From contig CM072864.1 of the NCBI GenBank assembly GCA_036937835.1, forward strand, positions 23,706,501-23,770,500: a DNA stretch of 64,000 bases, read 5' to 3'. Shown here one piece after another: positions 1 through 9,765 of the stretch. This DNA is from Pampus argenteus (Eukaryota > Chordata > Actinopteri > Scombriformes > Stromateidae). The position numbers and the translations under genes are program-made. Within the stretch, counting starts at the first letter, position 1. Every line of letters starts with the position of its first letter. The notes below the pieces were generated by a model. That model saw only the letters and a list, made by a program, of their open reading frames with translations, did no database searches and was not told the DNA's origin.

Positions 1-50
1 AGCAATATTTTCAATCAAAACCATGTTTGCCATCAACAAGTAACTGATTT

Positions 51-61
51 CTAATGATTAG
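51..61. other. CTAATGATTAG dyad (first example)
   Basis: A 5-bp inverted repeat around one central base, containing TAAT and ATTA half-sites of the kind bound by homeodomain proteins. It is present in most units and lost in the TTTTGAATG and TTCCAATG classes. Binding is not shown. Confidence 0.7.
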
Positions 62-89
62 GACCAAAAAACTCACTTCTGAGAGCTTC

Positions 90-95
90 CTGCAG
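90..95. other. PstI site CTGCAG, once per monomer (first example)
   Basis: Nearly every monomer has this site, so PstI would give a ladder with a 169-180 bp base. Sites are lost in CTGCTGC, CTTATTGCAGC, CTGCGGC (near 14810) and TGCACC (near 12762) units. Confidence 0.85.
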
Positions 96-136
96 CTTTT
101 ACTGTAACATTTGTAAAAATAGCTTTCTCTCATGCC

Positions 137-157
137 AAAACTGACAACTACAGTTTT
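137..157. other. Inverted repeat present in nearly every monomer (first example)
   Basis: Arms AAAACTG (137-143) and CAGTTTT (151-157) are perfect 7-bp complements around a 7-base spacer. Most units keep it; the 180-bp class shortens it to ACTG/CAGT. Such dyads can form hairpins or cruciforms. Work on centromeric satellites lacking a CENP-B box has linked dyad symmetry and non-B DNA to centromeres; a role here is inference. Confidence 0.8.
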
Positions 158-179
158 TCTTAAACCAAGTGCTATATTT

Positions 180-2398
180 TCAATCAAAACCATGTTTGCC
201 ATCAACAAGTAACTGATTTCTAATGATTAGGACCAAAAAACTCACTTCTGAGACCTTCCTGCAGCTTTTACTGTAACATTTGTAAAAATTGCTTTCTCTG
301 AGGCCACAACTGACAACTACAGTTTTTCTTAAACAAGGAGCAATATTTTCAATCAAAACCATGTTTGCCATCAACAAGTAACTGATTTCTAATGATTAGG
401 ACCAAAAAACTCACCTCTGAGAGCTTCCTGCAGCTTTTACTGTAACATTTGTAAAAATAGCTTTCTCTCAGGCCAAAACTGACAACTACAGTTTTTCTTA
501 AACAAGGAGCAATGTTTTCAATCAAAACCATGTTTGCCATCAACAAGTAACTGATTTCTAATGATTAGGACCAAAAAACTCACTTCTGAGAGCTTCCTGC
601 AGCTTTTACTGTAACATTTGTAAAAATAGCTTTCTCTCAGGCCAAAACTGACAACTACAGTTTTTCTTAAACAAGGAGCAATATTTTCATTCAAAACCAT
701 GTTTATCATCAACAAGTAAGTGATTTCTAATGATTAGGACCAAAAAACTCACTTCTGAGAGCTTCCTGCAGCTTTTACTGTAACATTTGTAAAAAATAGC
801 TTTGTCTGAGGCCAAAACTGACAACTACAGTTTTTCTTAATCAAGGAGCAATATTTTCAATCAAAACCATGTGTGCCATCAACAAGTAACTGATTTCTAA
901 TGATTAGGACCAAAAAACTCACTTCTGAGAGCTTCCTGCAGCTTTTACTGTAACATTTGTAAAAAATAGCTTTCTCTCAGGCCAAAACTGACAACTACAG
1001 TTTTTCTTAAACAAGGAGCAATAATTTCAATCAAAACCATGTTTGCCATCAACAAGTAACTGATTTCTAATGATTAGGACCAAAAAACTCACTTCTGAGA
1101 GCTTCCTGCAGCTTTTACTGTAACATTTGTAAAAATAGCTTTGTCTGGGCAAGAGAAGGCCAAAACTGACAACTACAGTTTTTCTTAAACAAGGAGCAAT
1201 ATTTTCAATCAAAACCATGTTTGCCATCAACAAGTAACTGATTTTGAATGATTAGGACCAAAAAACTCACTTCTGAGAGCTTCCTGCAGCTTTTACTGTA
1301 ACATTTGTTAAAAAATAGCTTTCTCTGGGCAAGAGAAGTCCAACACTGACAACTACAGTTTTTCTTAAACAAGGAGCAATATTTTCAATCAAAACCATGT
1401 TTGCCATCAACAAGTAACTGATTTCTAATGATTAGGACCAAAAAACTCACTTCTGAGAGCTTCCTGCAGCTTTTACTGTAACATTCGTAAAAATAGCTTT
1501 CTCTCAGGCCAAAACTGACAACTACAGTTTTTCTTAAACAAGGAGCAATATTTTCAATCAAAACCATGTTTACCATCAACAAGTAACTGATTTCTAATGA
1601 TTAGGACCAAAAAACTTACTTCTGAGAGCTTCCTGCAGCTTTTACTGTAACATTAGTAAAAATAGCTTTCTCTCAGGCCAAAACTGACAACTACAGTTTT
1701 TCTTAAACAAGGAGCAATATTTTCAATCAAAACCATGTTTACCATCAACAAGTAACTGATTTCTAATGATTAGGACCAAAAAACTCACTTCTGAGAGCTT
1801 CCTGCAGCTTTTACTGTAACATTTGTAAAAATTGCTTTCTCTGAGGCCAAAACTGACAACTACAGTTTTTCTTAAACAAGGAGCAATATTTTCAATCAAA
1901 ACCATGTTTGCCATCAACAAGTAAATGATTTCTAATGATTAGGACCAAAAAACTCACTTCTGAGAGCTTCCTGCAGCTTTCACTGTAACATTTGTAAAAA
2001 TAGCTTTCTCTCAGGCCAAAACTGACAACTACAGTTTTTCTTAAACAAGGAGCAATATTTTCAATCAAAACCATGTTTGCCATCAACAAGTAACTGATTT
2101 CTAATGATTAGGACCAAAAAACTCACTTCTGAGAGCTTCCTGCAGCTTTTACTGTAACATTTGTAAAAATAGCTTTCTCTCAGGCCAAAACTGACAACTA
2201 CAGTTTTTCTTAAACAAGGAGCAATGTTTTCAATCAAAGCTATGTTTGCCATCAACAAGTAACTGATTTCTAATGATTAGGACCAAAAAACTCACTTCTG
2301 AGAGCTTCCTGCTGCTTTTACTGTAACATTTGTAAAAATAGCTTTCTCTCAGGCCAAAACTGACAACTACAGTTTTTCTTAAACAAAGAGCTATATTT
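180..2398. repeat. 2,219-bp higher-order repeat, copy 1 (13 monomers)
   Basis: Thirteen monomers start at 180, 349, 518, 687, 857, 1027, 1205, 1385, 1554, 1723, 1892, 2061 and 2230. Types in order: ATTGC, standard, standard, TTTATC (170 bp, TTTGTCTGAGG), TGTGCC (170), insert (178), TTTTGAATG plus insert (180), ATTCGT, TTTACC/ATTAGT, TTTACC/ATTGC, TTTCACTG, standard, CTATG/CTGCTGC. The same order follows at +2,219 bp. Private changes such as GAGACC near 251 and GTAAATG near 1921 separate it from copy 2. Confidence 0.9.
1205..1384. repeat. 180-bp TTTTGAATG/insert monomer class (first example)
   Basis: Four features usually travel together: TTTTGAATG in place of TTCTAATG, GTTAAAAAATAGC, the GGGCAAGAGAAG insert, and CAACACTGAC in place of CAAAACTGAC. 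Two subtypes exist, AAGTCCAAC (as here) and AAGGCCAAC. TTTTGAATG breaks the CTAATGATTAG dyad and CAACACTG shortens the AAAACTG/CAGTTTT dyad, so this class has lost both dyads found in most units while gaining the insert hairpin. Confidence 0.88.
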
Positions 2399-4448
2399 TC
2401 AATCAAAACCATGTTTGCCATCAACAAGTAACTGATTTCTAATGATTAGGACCAAAAAACTCACTTCTGAGAGCTTCCTGCAGCTTTTACTGTAACATTT
2501 GTAAAAATTGCTTTCTCTGAGGCCAAAACTGACAACTACAGTTTTTCTTAAACAAGGAGCAATATTTTCAATCAAAACCATGTTTGCCATCAACAAGTAA
2601 CTGATTTCTAATGATTAGGACCAAAAAACTCACTTCTGAGAGCTTCCTGCAGCTTTTACTGTAACATTTGTAAAAATAGCTTTCTCTCAGGCCAAAACTG
2701 ACAACTACAGTTTTTCTTAAACAAGGAGCAATGTTTTCAATCAAAACCATGTTTGCCATCAACAAGTAACTGATTTCTAATGATTAGGACCAAAAAACTC
2801 ACTTCTGAGAGCTTCCTGCAGCTTTTACTGTAACATTTGTAAAAATAGCTTTCTCTCAGGCCAAAACTGACAACTACAGTTTTTCTTAAACAAGGAGCAA
2901 TATTTTCATTCAAAACCATGTTTATCATCAACAAGTAAGTAATTTCTAATGATTAGGACCAAAAAACTCACTTCTGAGAGCTTCCTGCAGCTTTTACTGT
3001 AACATTTGTAAAAAATAGCTTTGTCTGAGGCCAAAACTGACAACTACAGTTTTTCTTAATCAAGGAGCAATATTTTCAATCAAAACCATGTGTGCCATCA
3101 ACAAGTAACTGATTTCTAATGATTAGGACCAAAAAACTCACTTCTGAGAGCTTCCTGCAGCTTTTACTGTAACATTTGTAAAAAATAGCTTTCTCTCAGG
3201 CCAAAACTGACAACTACAGTTTTTCTTAAACAAGGAGCAATATTTTCAATCAAAACCATGTTTGCCATCAACAAGTAACTGATTTCTAATGATTAGGACC
3301 AAAAAACTCACTTCTGAGAGCTTCCTGCAGCTTTTACTGTAACATTTGTAAAAATAGCTTTGTCTGGGCGAGAGAAGGCCAAAACTGACAACTACAGTTT
3401 TTCTTAAACAAGGAGCAATATTTTCAATCAAAACCATGTTTGCCATCAACAAGTAACTGATTTTGAATGATTAGGACCAAAAAACTCACTTCTGAGAGCT
3501 TCCTGCAGCTTTTACTGTAACATTTGTTAAAAAATAGCTTTCTCTGGGCAAGAGAAGTCCAACACTGACAACTACAGTTTTTCTTAAACAAGGAGCAATA
3601 TTTTCAATCAAAACCATGTTTGCCATCAACAAGTAACTGATTTCTAATGATTAGGACCAAAAAACTCACTTCTGAGAGCTTCCTGCAGCTTTTACTGTAA
3701 CATTAGTAAAAATAGCTTTCTCTCAGGCCAAAACTGACAACTACAGTTTTTCTTAAACAAGGAGCAATATTTTCAATCAAAACCATGTTTACCATCAACA
3801 AGTAACTGATTTCTAATGATTAGGACCAAAAAACTCACTTCTGAGAGCTTCCTGCAGCTTTTACTGTAACATTAGTAAAAATAGCTTTCTCTCAGGCCAA
3901 AACTGACAACTACAGTTTTTCTTAAACAAGGAGCAATATTTTCAATCAAAACCATGTTTACCATCAACAAGTAACTGATTTCTAATGATTAGGACCAAAA
4001 AACTCACTTCTGAGAGCTTCCTGCAGCTTTTACTGTAACATTTGTAAAAATTGCTTTCTCTGAGGCCAAAACTGACAACTACAGTTTTTCTTAAACAAGG
4101 AGCAATATTTTCAATCAAAACCATGTTTGCCATCAACAAGTAACTGATTTCTAATGATTAGGACCAAAAAACTCACTTCTGAGAGCTTCCTGCAGCTTTC
4201 ACTGTAACATTTGTAAAAATAGCTTTCTCTCAGGCCAAAACTGACAACTACAGTTTTTCTTAAACAAGGAGCAATATTTTCAATCAAAACCATGTTTGCC
4301 ATCAACAAGTAACTGATTTCTAATGATTAGGACCAAAAAACTCACTTCTGAGAGCTTCCTGCAGCTTTTACTGTAACATTTGTAAAAATAGCTTTCTCTC
4401 AGGCCAAAACTGACAACTACAGTTTTTCTTAAACAAGGAGCAATATTT
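2399..4448. repeat. 2,219-bp higher-order repeat, copy 2 (12 of 13 monomers)
   Basis: Units at 2399, 2568, 2737, 2906, 3076, 3246, 3424, 3604, 3773, 3942, 4111 and 4280 match copy 1 at exactly +2,219 bp. The thirteenth unit (4449) is not the CTATG/CTGCTGC type expected from 2230 but a TCTGCC/CTTATTGC type, so the array switches to another block there. Its 3' part from 3424 onward recurs at 11825. Confidence 0.9.
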
Positions 4449-4786
4449 TCAATCAAAACCATGTCTGCCATCAACAAGTAACTGATTTCTAATGATTAGG
4501 ACCAAAAAACTCACTTCTGAGAGCTTATTGCAGCTTTTACTGTAACATTTGTAAAAATAGCTTTCTCTCAGGCCAAAACTCACAACTACAGTTTTTCTTA
4601 AACAAGGAGCAATATTTTCAATCAAAACCATGTTTGCCATCAACAAGTAACTGATTTCTAATGATTAGGACCAACACACTCACTTCTGAGAGCTTCCTGC
4701 AGCTTTTACTGTAACATTTGTAAAAATTGCTTTCTCTGAGGCCAAAACTGACAACTACAGTTTTTCTTAAACAAGGAGTAACATTT

Positions 4787-5293
4787 TCAATCAAAACCAT
4801 GTTTGCCATCAACAAGTAACTGATTTCTAATGATTAGGACCAAAAAACTCACTTCTGAGAGCTTCCTGCAGCTTTTACTGTAACATTTGTAAAAACAGCT
4901 TTCTCTCAGGCCAAAACTGACAACTACAGTTTTTCTTAAACAAGGAGCAATATTTTCAATCAAAACCATGTTTGCCATCAACAAGTAACTGATTTCTAAT
5001 GATTAGGACCAAAAAACTCACTTCTGAGAGCTTCCTGCAGCTTTTACTGTAACATTTGTAAAAATAGCTTTCTCTCAGGCCAAAACTGACAACTACAGTT
5101 TTTCTTAAACAAGGAGCAATATTTTCAATCAAAACCATGTTTACCATCAACAAGTAACTAATTTCTAATGATTAGGACCAAAAAACTCACTTCTGAGAGC
5201 TTCCTGCAGCTTTTACTGTAACATTTGTAAAAATTGCTTTCTCTGAGGCCAAAACTGACAACTACAGTTTTTCTTAAACAAGGAGTAACATTT
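4787..5293. repeat. 507-bp three-monomer block, copy 1
   Basis: Units AACAGC, standard, TTTACC/TAACTAATT/ATTGC. The third unit ends GAGTAACATT, as does the unit just before the block, which places the exchange at that shared end. The block recurs at 13188-13694 within the 8,401-bp-offset copy. Confidence 0.87.
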
Positions 5294-5800
5294 TCAATCA
5301 AAACCATGTTTGCCATCAACAAGAAACTGATTTCTAATGATTAGGACCAAAAAACTCACTTCTGAGAGCTTCCTGCAGCTTTTACTGTAACATTTGTAAA
5401 AACAGCTTTCTCTCAGGCCAAAACTGACAACTACAGTTTTTCTTAAACAAGGAGCAATATTTTCAATCAAAACCATGTTTGCCATCAACAAGTAACTGAT
5501 TTCTAATGATTAGGACCAAAAAACTCACTTCTGAGAGCTTCCTGCAGCTTTTACTGTAACATTTGTAAAAATAGCTTTCTCTCAGGCCAAAACTGACAAC
5601 TACAGTTTTTCTTAAACAAGGAGCAATATTTTCAATCAAAACCATGTTTACCATCAACAAGTAACTAATTTCTAATGATTAGGACCAAAAAACTCACTTC
5701 TGAGAGCTTCCTGCAGCTTTTACTGTAACATTTGTAAAAATTGCTTTCTCTGAGGCCAAAACTGACAACTACAGTTTTTCTTAAACAAGGAGCAATATTT
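5294..5800. repeat. 507-bp three-monomer block, copy 2
   Basis: Same unit order as 4787-5293. Private change: CAAGAAACTG in place of CAAGTAACTG near 5322. This change is also present in the distant copy at 13695, so the tandem duplication happened before the 8,401-bp-offset duplication. Confidence 0.87.
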
Positions 5801-7540
5801 TCAATCAAAACCATGTTTGCCATCAACAAGTAACTGATTTCTAATGATTAGGACCAAAACACTCACTTCTGAGAGCTTCCTGCAGCTTTTACTGTAACAT
5901 TTGTAAAAATAGCTTTGTCTGGGCGAGAGAAGGCCAAAACTGACAACTACAGTTTTTCTTAAACAAGGAGCAATATTTTCAATCAAAACCATGTTTGCAA
6001 TCAACAAGTAACTGATTTTGAATGATTAGGACCAAAAAACTCACTTCTGAGAGCTTCCTGCAGCTTTTACTGTAACATTTGTTAAAAAATAGCTTTCTCT
6101 GGGCAAGAGAAGGCCAACACTGACAACTACAGTTTTTCTTAAACAAGGAGCAATATTTTCAATCAAAACCATGTTTGCCATCAACAAGTAACTGATTTCT
6201 AATGATTAGGACCAAAAAACTCACTTCTGAGAGCTTCCTGCAGCTTTTACTGTAACATTTGTAAAAATTGCTTTCTCTGAGGCCAAAACTGACAACTACA
6301 GTTTTTCTTAAACAAGGAGCAATATTTTCAATCAAGACCATGTTTGCCATCAACAAGTAACTGATTTCCAATGATTAGGACCAAAAAACTCACTTCTGAG
6401 AGCTTCCTGCAGCTTTTACTGTAACATTTGTAAAAATAGCTTTCTCTGGGCGAGAGAAGGCCAAAACTGACAACTACAGTTTTTCCTCAAACAAGGAGCA
6501 ATATTTTCAATCAAAACCATGTTTGCCATCAACAAGTAACTGATTTCTAATGATTAGGACCAAAAAACTCACTTCTGAGAGCTTCCTGCAGCTTTTATTG
6601 TAACATTTGTAAAAATAGCTTTCTCTCAGGCCAAAACTGACAACTACAGTTTTTCTTAAACAAGGAGCAATATTTTCAATCAAAACCATGTTTGCCATCA
6701 ACAAGTAACTGATTTCTAATGATTAGGACCAAAAAACTCACTTCTGAGAGCTTCCTGCAGCTTTTACTGTAACATTTGTAAAAATAGCTTTCTCTCAGGC
6801 CAAAACTGACAACTACAGTTTTTCTTAAACAAGGAGCAATATTTTCAATCAAAACCATGTTTGCCATCAACAAGTAACTGATTTCTAATGATTAGGACAA
6901 AAAAACTCACTTCTGAGAGCTTCCTGCAGCTTTTACTGTAACATTTGTAAAAATAGCTTTGTCTGGGCGAGAGAAGGCCAAAACTGACAACTACAGTTTT
7001 TCTTAAACAAGGAGCAATATTTTCAATCAAAACCATGTTTGCCATCAACAAGTAACTGATTTCTAATGATTAGGACCAAAAAACTCACTTCTGAGAGCTT
7101 CCTGCAGCTTTTACTGTAACATTTGTAAAAAATTGCTTTCTCTGAGGCCAAAACTGACAACTACAGTTTTTCTTAAACAAGGAGCAATATTTTCAATCAA
7201 AACCATGTTTGCCATCAACAAGTAACTGATTTCCAATGATTAGGACCAAAAAACTCACTTCTGAGAGCTTCCTGCAGCTTTTACTGTAACATTTGTAAAA
7301 ATAGCTTTCTCTGGGCGAGAGAAGGCCAAAACTGACAACTACAGTTTTTCCTCAAACAAGGAGCAATATTTTCAATCAAAACCATGTTTGCCATCAACAA
7401 GTAACTCATTTCTAATGATTAGGACCAAAAAACTCACTTCTGAGAGCTTCCTGCAGCTTTTACTGTAACATTAGTAAAAATAGCTTTCTCTCAGGCCAAA
7501 ACTGACAACTACAGTTTTTCTTAAACAAGGAGCAATATTT
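5801..7540. repeat. 1,740-bp ten-monomer module rich in hairpin-insert units
   Basis: Units start at 5801 (178 bp, AAAACACTC), 5979 (180, TTTGCAATC), 6159, 6328 (179, AAGACC/TTTCCAATG/CCTCAAAC), 6507 (TTTATTG), 6676, 6845 (178), 7023 (170, AAAAAATTGC), 7193 (179) and 7372 (TAACTCATT/ATTAGT). Five of ten carry the 9-bp insert. The same ten units in the same order start at 34621, 45616 and 52999. Confidence 0.9.
6442..6458. other. Insert hairpin TTCTCT-GGGCG-AGAGAA
   Basis: The 9-bp insert of the 178-180 bp classes creates 6-bp perfect arms around a five-base G/C-rich loop. Standard units read TTTCTCTCAGG here and have no hairpin. The loop is GGGCG or GGGCA. In units with TTTGTCTGGGC one arm carries a mismatch. 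Confidence 0.8.
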
Positions 7541-7878
7541 TCAATCAAAACCATGTTTACCATCAACAAGTAACTGATTTCTAATGATTAGGACCAAAAA
7601 ACTCACTTCTGAGAGCTTCCTGCAGCTTTTACTGTAACATTTGTAAAAATTGCTTTCTCTGAGGCCAAAACTGACAACTACAGTTTTTCTTAAACAAGGA
7701 GCAATATTTTCAATCAAAACCATGTTTGCCATCAACAAGTAACTGATTTCTAATGATTAGGACAAAAAAACTCACTTCTGAGAGCTTCCTGCAGCTTTTA
7801 CTGTAACATTTGTAAAAATAGCTTTCTCTCAGGCCAAAACTGACAACTACAGTTTTTCTTAAACAAGGAGCAATATTT

Positions 7879-8049
7879 TCATTCAAAACCATGTTTATCA
7901 TCAACAAGTAAGTGATTTCTAATTAATTAGGACCAAAAAACTCACTTCTGAGAGCTTCCTGCAGCTTTTACTGTAACATTTGTAAAAAATAGCTTTGTCT
8001 GAGGCCAAAACTGACAACTACAGTTTTTCTTAAACAAGGAGCAATATTT
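7879..8049. repeat. 171-bp palindrome monomer class (first of 14)
   Basis: Carries TTTATC, GTAAGTG and TAATTAATTAGG, plus the extra A. It is the best phase marker of the core repeat. Copies start at 7879, 15245, 16441, 20731, 25194, 28285, 30686, 38252, 41681, 47525, 49412, 54908, 56625 and 57486. Spacings are 7366, 1196, 4290, 4463, 3091, 2401, 7566, 3429, 5844, 1887, 5496, 1717 and 861 bp. Confidence 0.9.
7919..7930. other. Perfect 12-bp palindrome CTAATTAATTAG (171-bp class)
   Basis: A one-base insertion relative to CTAATGATTAG, with a G to T change, gives a perfect palindrome containing TAAT-TA-ATTA. This spacing resembles the paired-class homeodomain P2 arrangement. It appears once per 171-bp unit, so 14 times in the window. 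Confidence 0.75.
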
Positions 8050-9595
8050 TCAATCAAAACCATGTTTGCCATCAACAAGTAACTGATTTTGAATGATTAG
8101 GACCAAAAAACTCACTTCTGAGAGCTTCCTGCAGCTTTTACTGTAACATTTGTTAAAAAATAGCTTTCTCTGGGCAAGAGAAGGCCAACACTGACAACTA
8201 CAGTTTTTCTTAAACAAGGAGCAATGTTTTCAATCAAAACTATGTTTGCCATCAACAAGTAACTGATTTCTAATGATTAGGACCAAAAAACTCACTTCTG
8301 AGAGCTTCCTGCTGCTTTTACTGTAACATTTGTAAAAATAGCTTTCTCTCAGGCCAAAACTGACAACTACAGTTTTTCTTAAACAAAGAGCTATATTTTC
8401 AATCAAAACCATGTTTGCCATCAACAAGTAACTGATTTCTAATGATTAGGACCAAAAAACTCACTTCTGAGAGCTTCCTGCAGCTTTTACTGTAACATTT
8501 GTAAAAATTGCTTTCTCTGAGGCCAAAACTGACAACTACAGTTTTTCTTAAACAAGGAGCAATATTTTCAATCAAAACCATGTTTGCCATCAACAAGTAA
8601 CTGATTTCTAATGATTAGGACCAAAAAACTCACTTCTGAGAGCTTCCTGCAGCTTTTACTGTAACATTTGTAAAAATAGCTTTCTCTCAGGCCAAAACTG
8701 ACAACTACAGTTTTTCTTAAACAAGGAGCAATGTTTTCAATCAAAACCATGTTTGCCATCAACAAGTTACTGATTTCTAATGATTAGGACCAAAAAACTC
8801 ACTTCTGAGAGCTTCCTGCAGCTTTTACTGTAACATTTGTAAAAATAGCTTTCTCTCAGGCCAAAACTGACAACTACAGTTTTTCTTAAACAAGGAGCAA
8901 TATTTTCATTCAAAACCATGTTTATCATCAACAAGTAAGTGATTTCTAATGATTAGGACCAAAAAACTCACTTCTGAGAGCTTCCTGCAGCTTTTACTGT
9001 AACATTTGTAAAAAATAGCTTTGTCTGAGGCCAAAACTGACAACTACAGTTTTTCTTAATCAAGGAGCAATATTTTCAATCAAAACCATGTGTGCCATCA
9101 ACAAGTAACTGATTTCTAATGATTAGGACCAAAAAACTCACTTCTGAGAGCTTCCTGCAGCTTTTACTGTAACATTTGTAAAAAATAGCTTTCTCTCAGG
9201 CCAAAACTGACAACTACAGTTTTTCTTAAACAAGGAGCAATATTTTCAATCAAAACCATGTTTGCCATCAACAAGTAACTGATTTTGAATGATCAGGACC
9301 AAAAAACTCACTTCTGAGAGCTTCCTGCAGCTTTTACTGTAACATTTGTTAAAAAATAGCTTTCTCTGGGCAAGAGAAGGCCAACACTGACAACTACAGT
9401 TTTTCTTAAACAAGGAGCAATATTTTCAATCAAAACCATGTTTGCCATCAACAAGTAACTGATTTCTAATGATTAGGACCAAAAAACTCACTTCTGAGAG
9501 CTTCCTGCAGCTTTTACTGTAACATTTGTAAAAAATAGCTTTCTCTCAGGCCAAAACTGACAACTACAGTTTTTCTTAAACAAGGAGCAATATTT

Positions 9596-9765
9596 TCAAT
9601 CAAAACCATGTTTGCCATCAACAAGTAACTGATTTCTAATGATTAGGACCAAAAAACTCACGTCTGAGAGCTTCCTGCAGCTTTTACTGTAACATTTGTA
9701 AAAAATAGCTTTCTCTCATGCCAAAACTGACAACTACAGTTTTTCTTAAACAAAGAGCTATATTT
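9596..9765. repeat. 170-bp CACGTCTG/CATGCC monomer class (first of 10)
   Basis: ACGTCTG introduces a CpG into an otherwise CpG-free consensus region. Copies start at 9596, 17987, 22279, 26742, 29144, 32234, 39800, 43229, 50612 and 59203. All but the 39800 copy are followed by a unit with ATTGC, and all end CAAAGAGCTATATTTT. Confidence 0.88.

Larger units (their letters stand above)
1..179. repeat. Left-edge partial unit and first complete monomer
   Basis: Ten bases end a monomer cut by the window edge; 11-179 is a 169-bp unit. It carries the CATGCC variant (CTCTCATGCC) and an unusual end, AACCAAGTGCTATATTTT, where related units read AACAAAGAGCTATATTTT. The order CATGCC unit, ATTGC unit, CACCTCTG unit recurs at 60576, so this edge is part of a longer block shared with the right end. 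Confidence 0.9.
4449..5800. repeat. Variant-rich segment with 507-bp tandem duplication
   Basis: Eight 169-bp units. 4449 has TCTGCC, CTTATTGC and AACTCACAAC; 4618 has CAACACAC and ends GAGTAACATT. They are followed by a three-monomer block (4787, 4956, 5125) repeated in tandem (5294, 5463, 5632). AACAGC in place of ATAGC marks the first unit of each block, and TTTACC with TAACTAATT marks the third. Confidence 0.88.

Noticed and set aside
11..179. Intrinsic DNA curvature from A-tracts
   Set aside because: Several A- or T-runs are present, but their spacing by eye is not a consistent multiple of the helical repeat; a computed bend profile would be needed.
61..180. tRNA or other structured small RNA gene inside the monomer
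   Set aside because: The short dyads do not form a cloverleaf, and there are no A/B-box promoter elements that I could recognise.
1486..1500. Possible CENP-B box at ATTCGTAAAAATAGC
   Set aside because: It has TTCG but lacks the CGGG part and occurs in a single unit; most likely a point mutation of ATTTGT.
2390..2400. TATA-like CTATATTTT in units following CAAAGAG
   Set aside because: AT-rich repeats produce such matches by chance, and no initiator or downstream gene is present.
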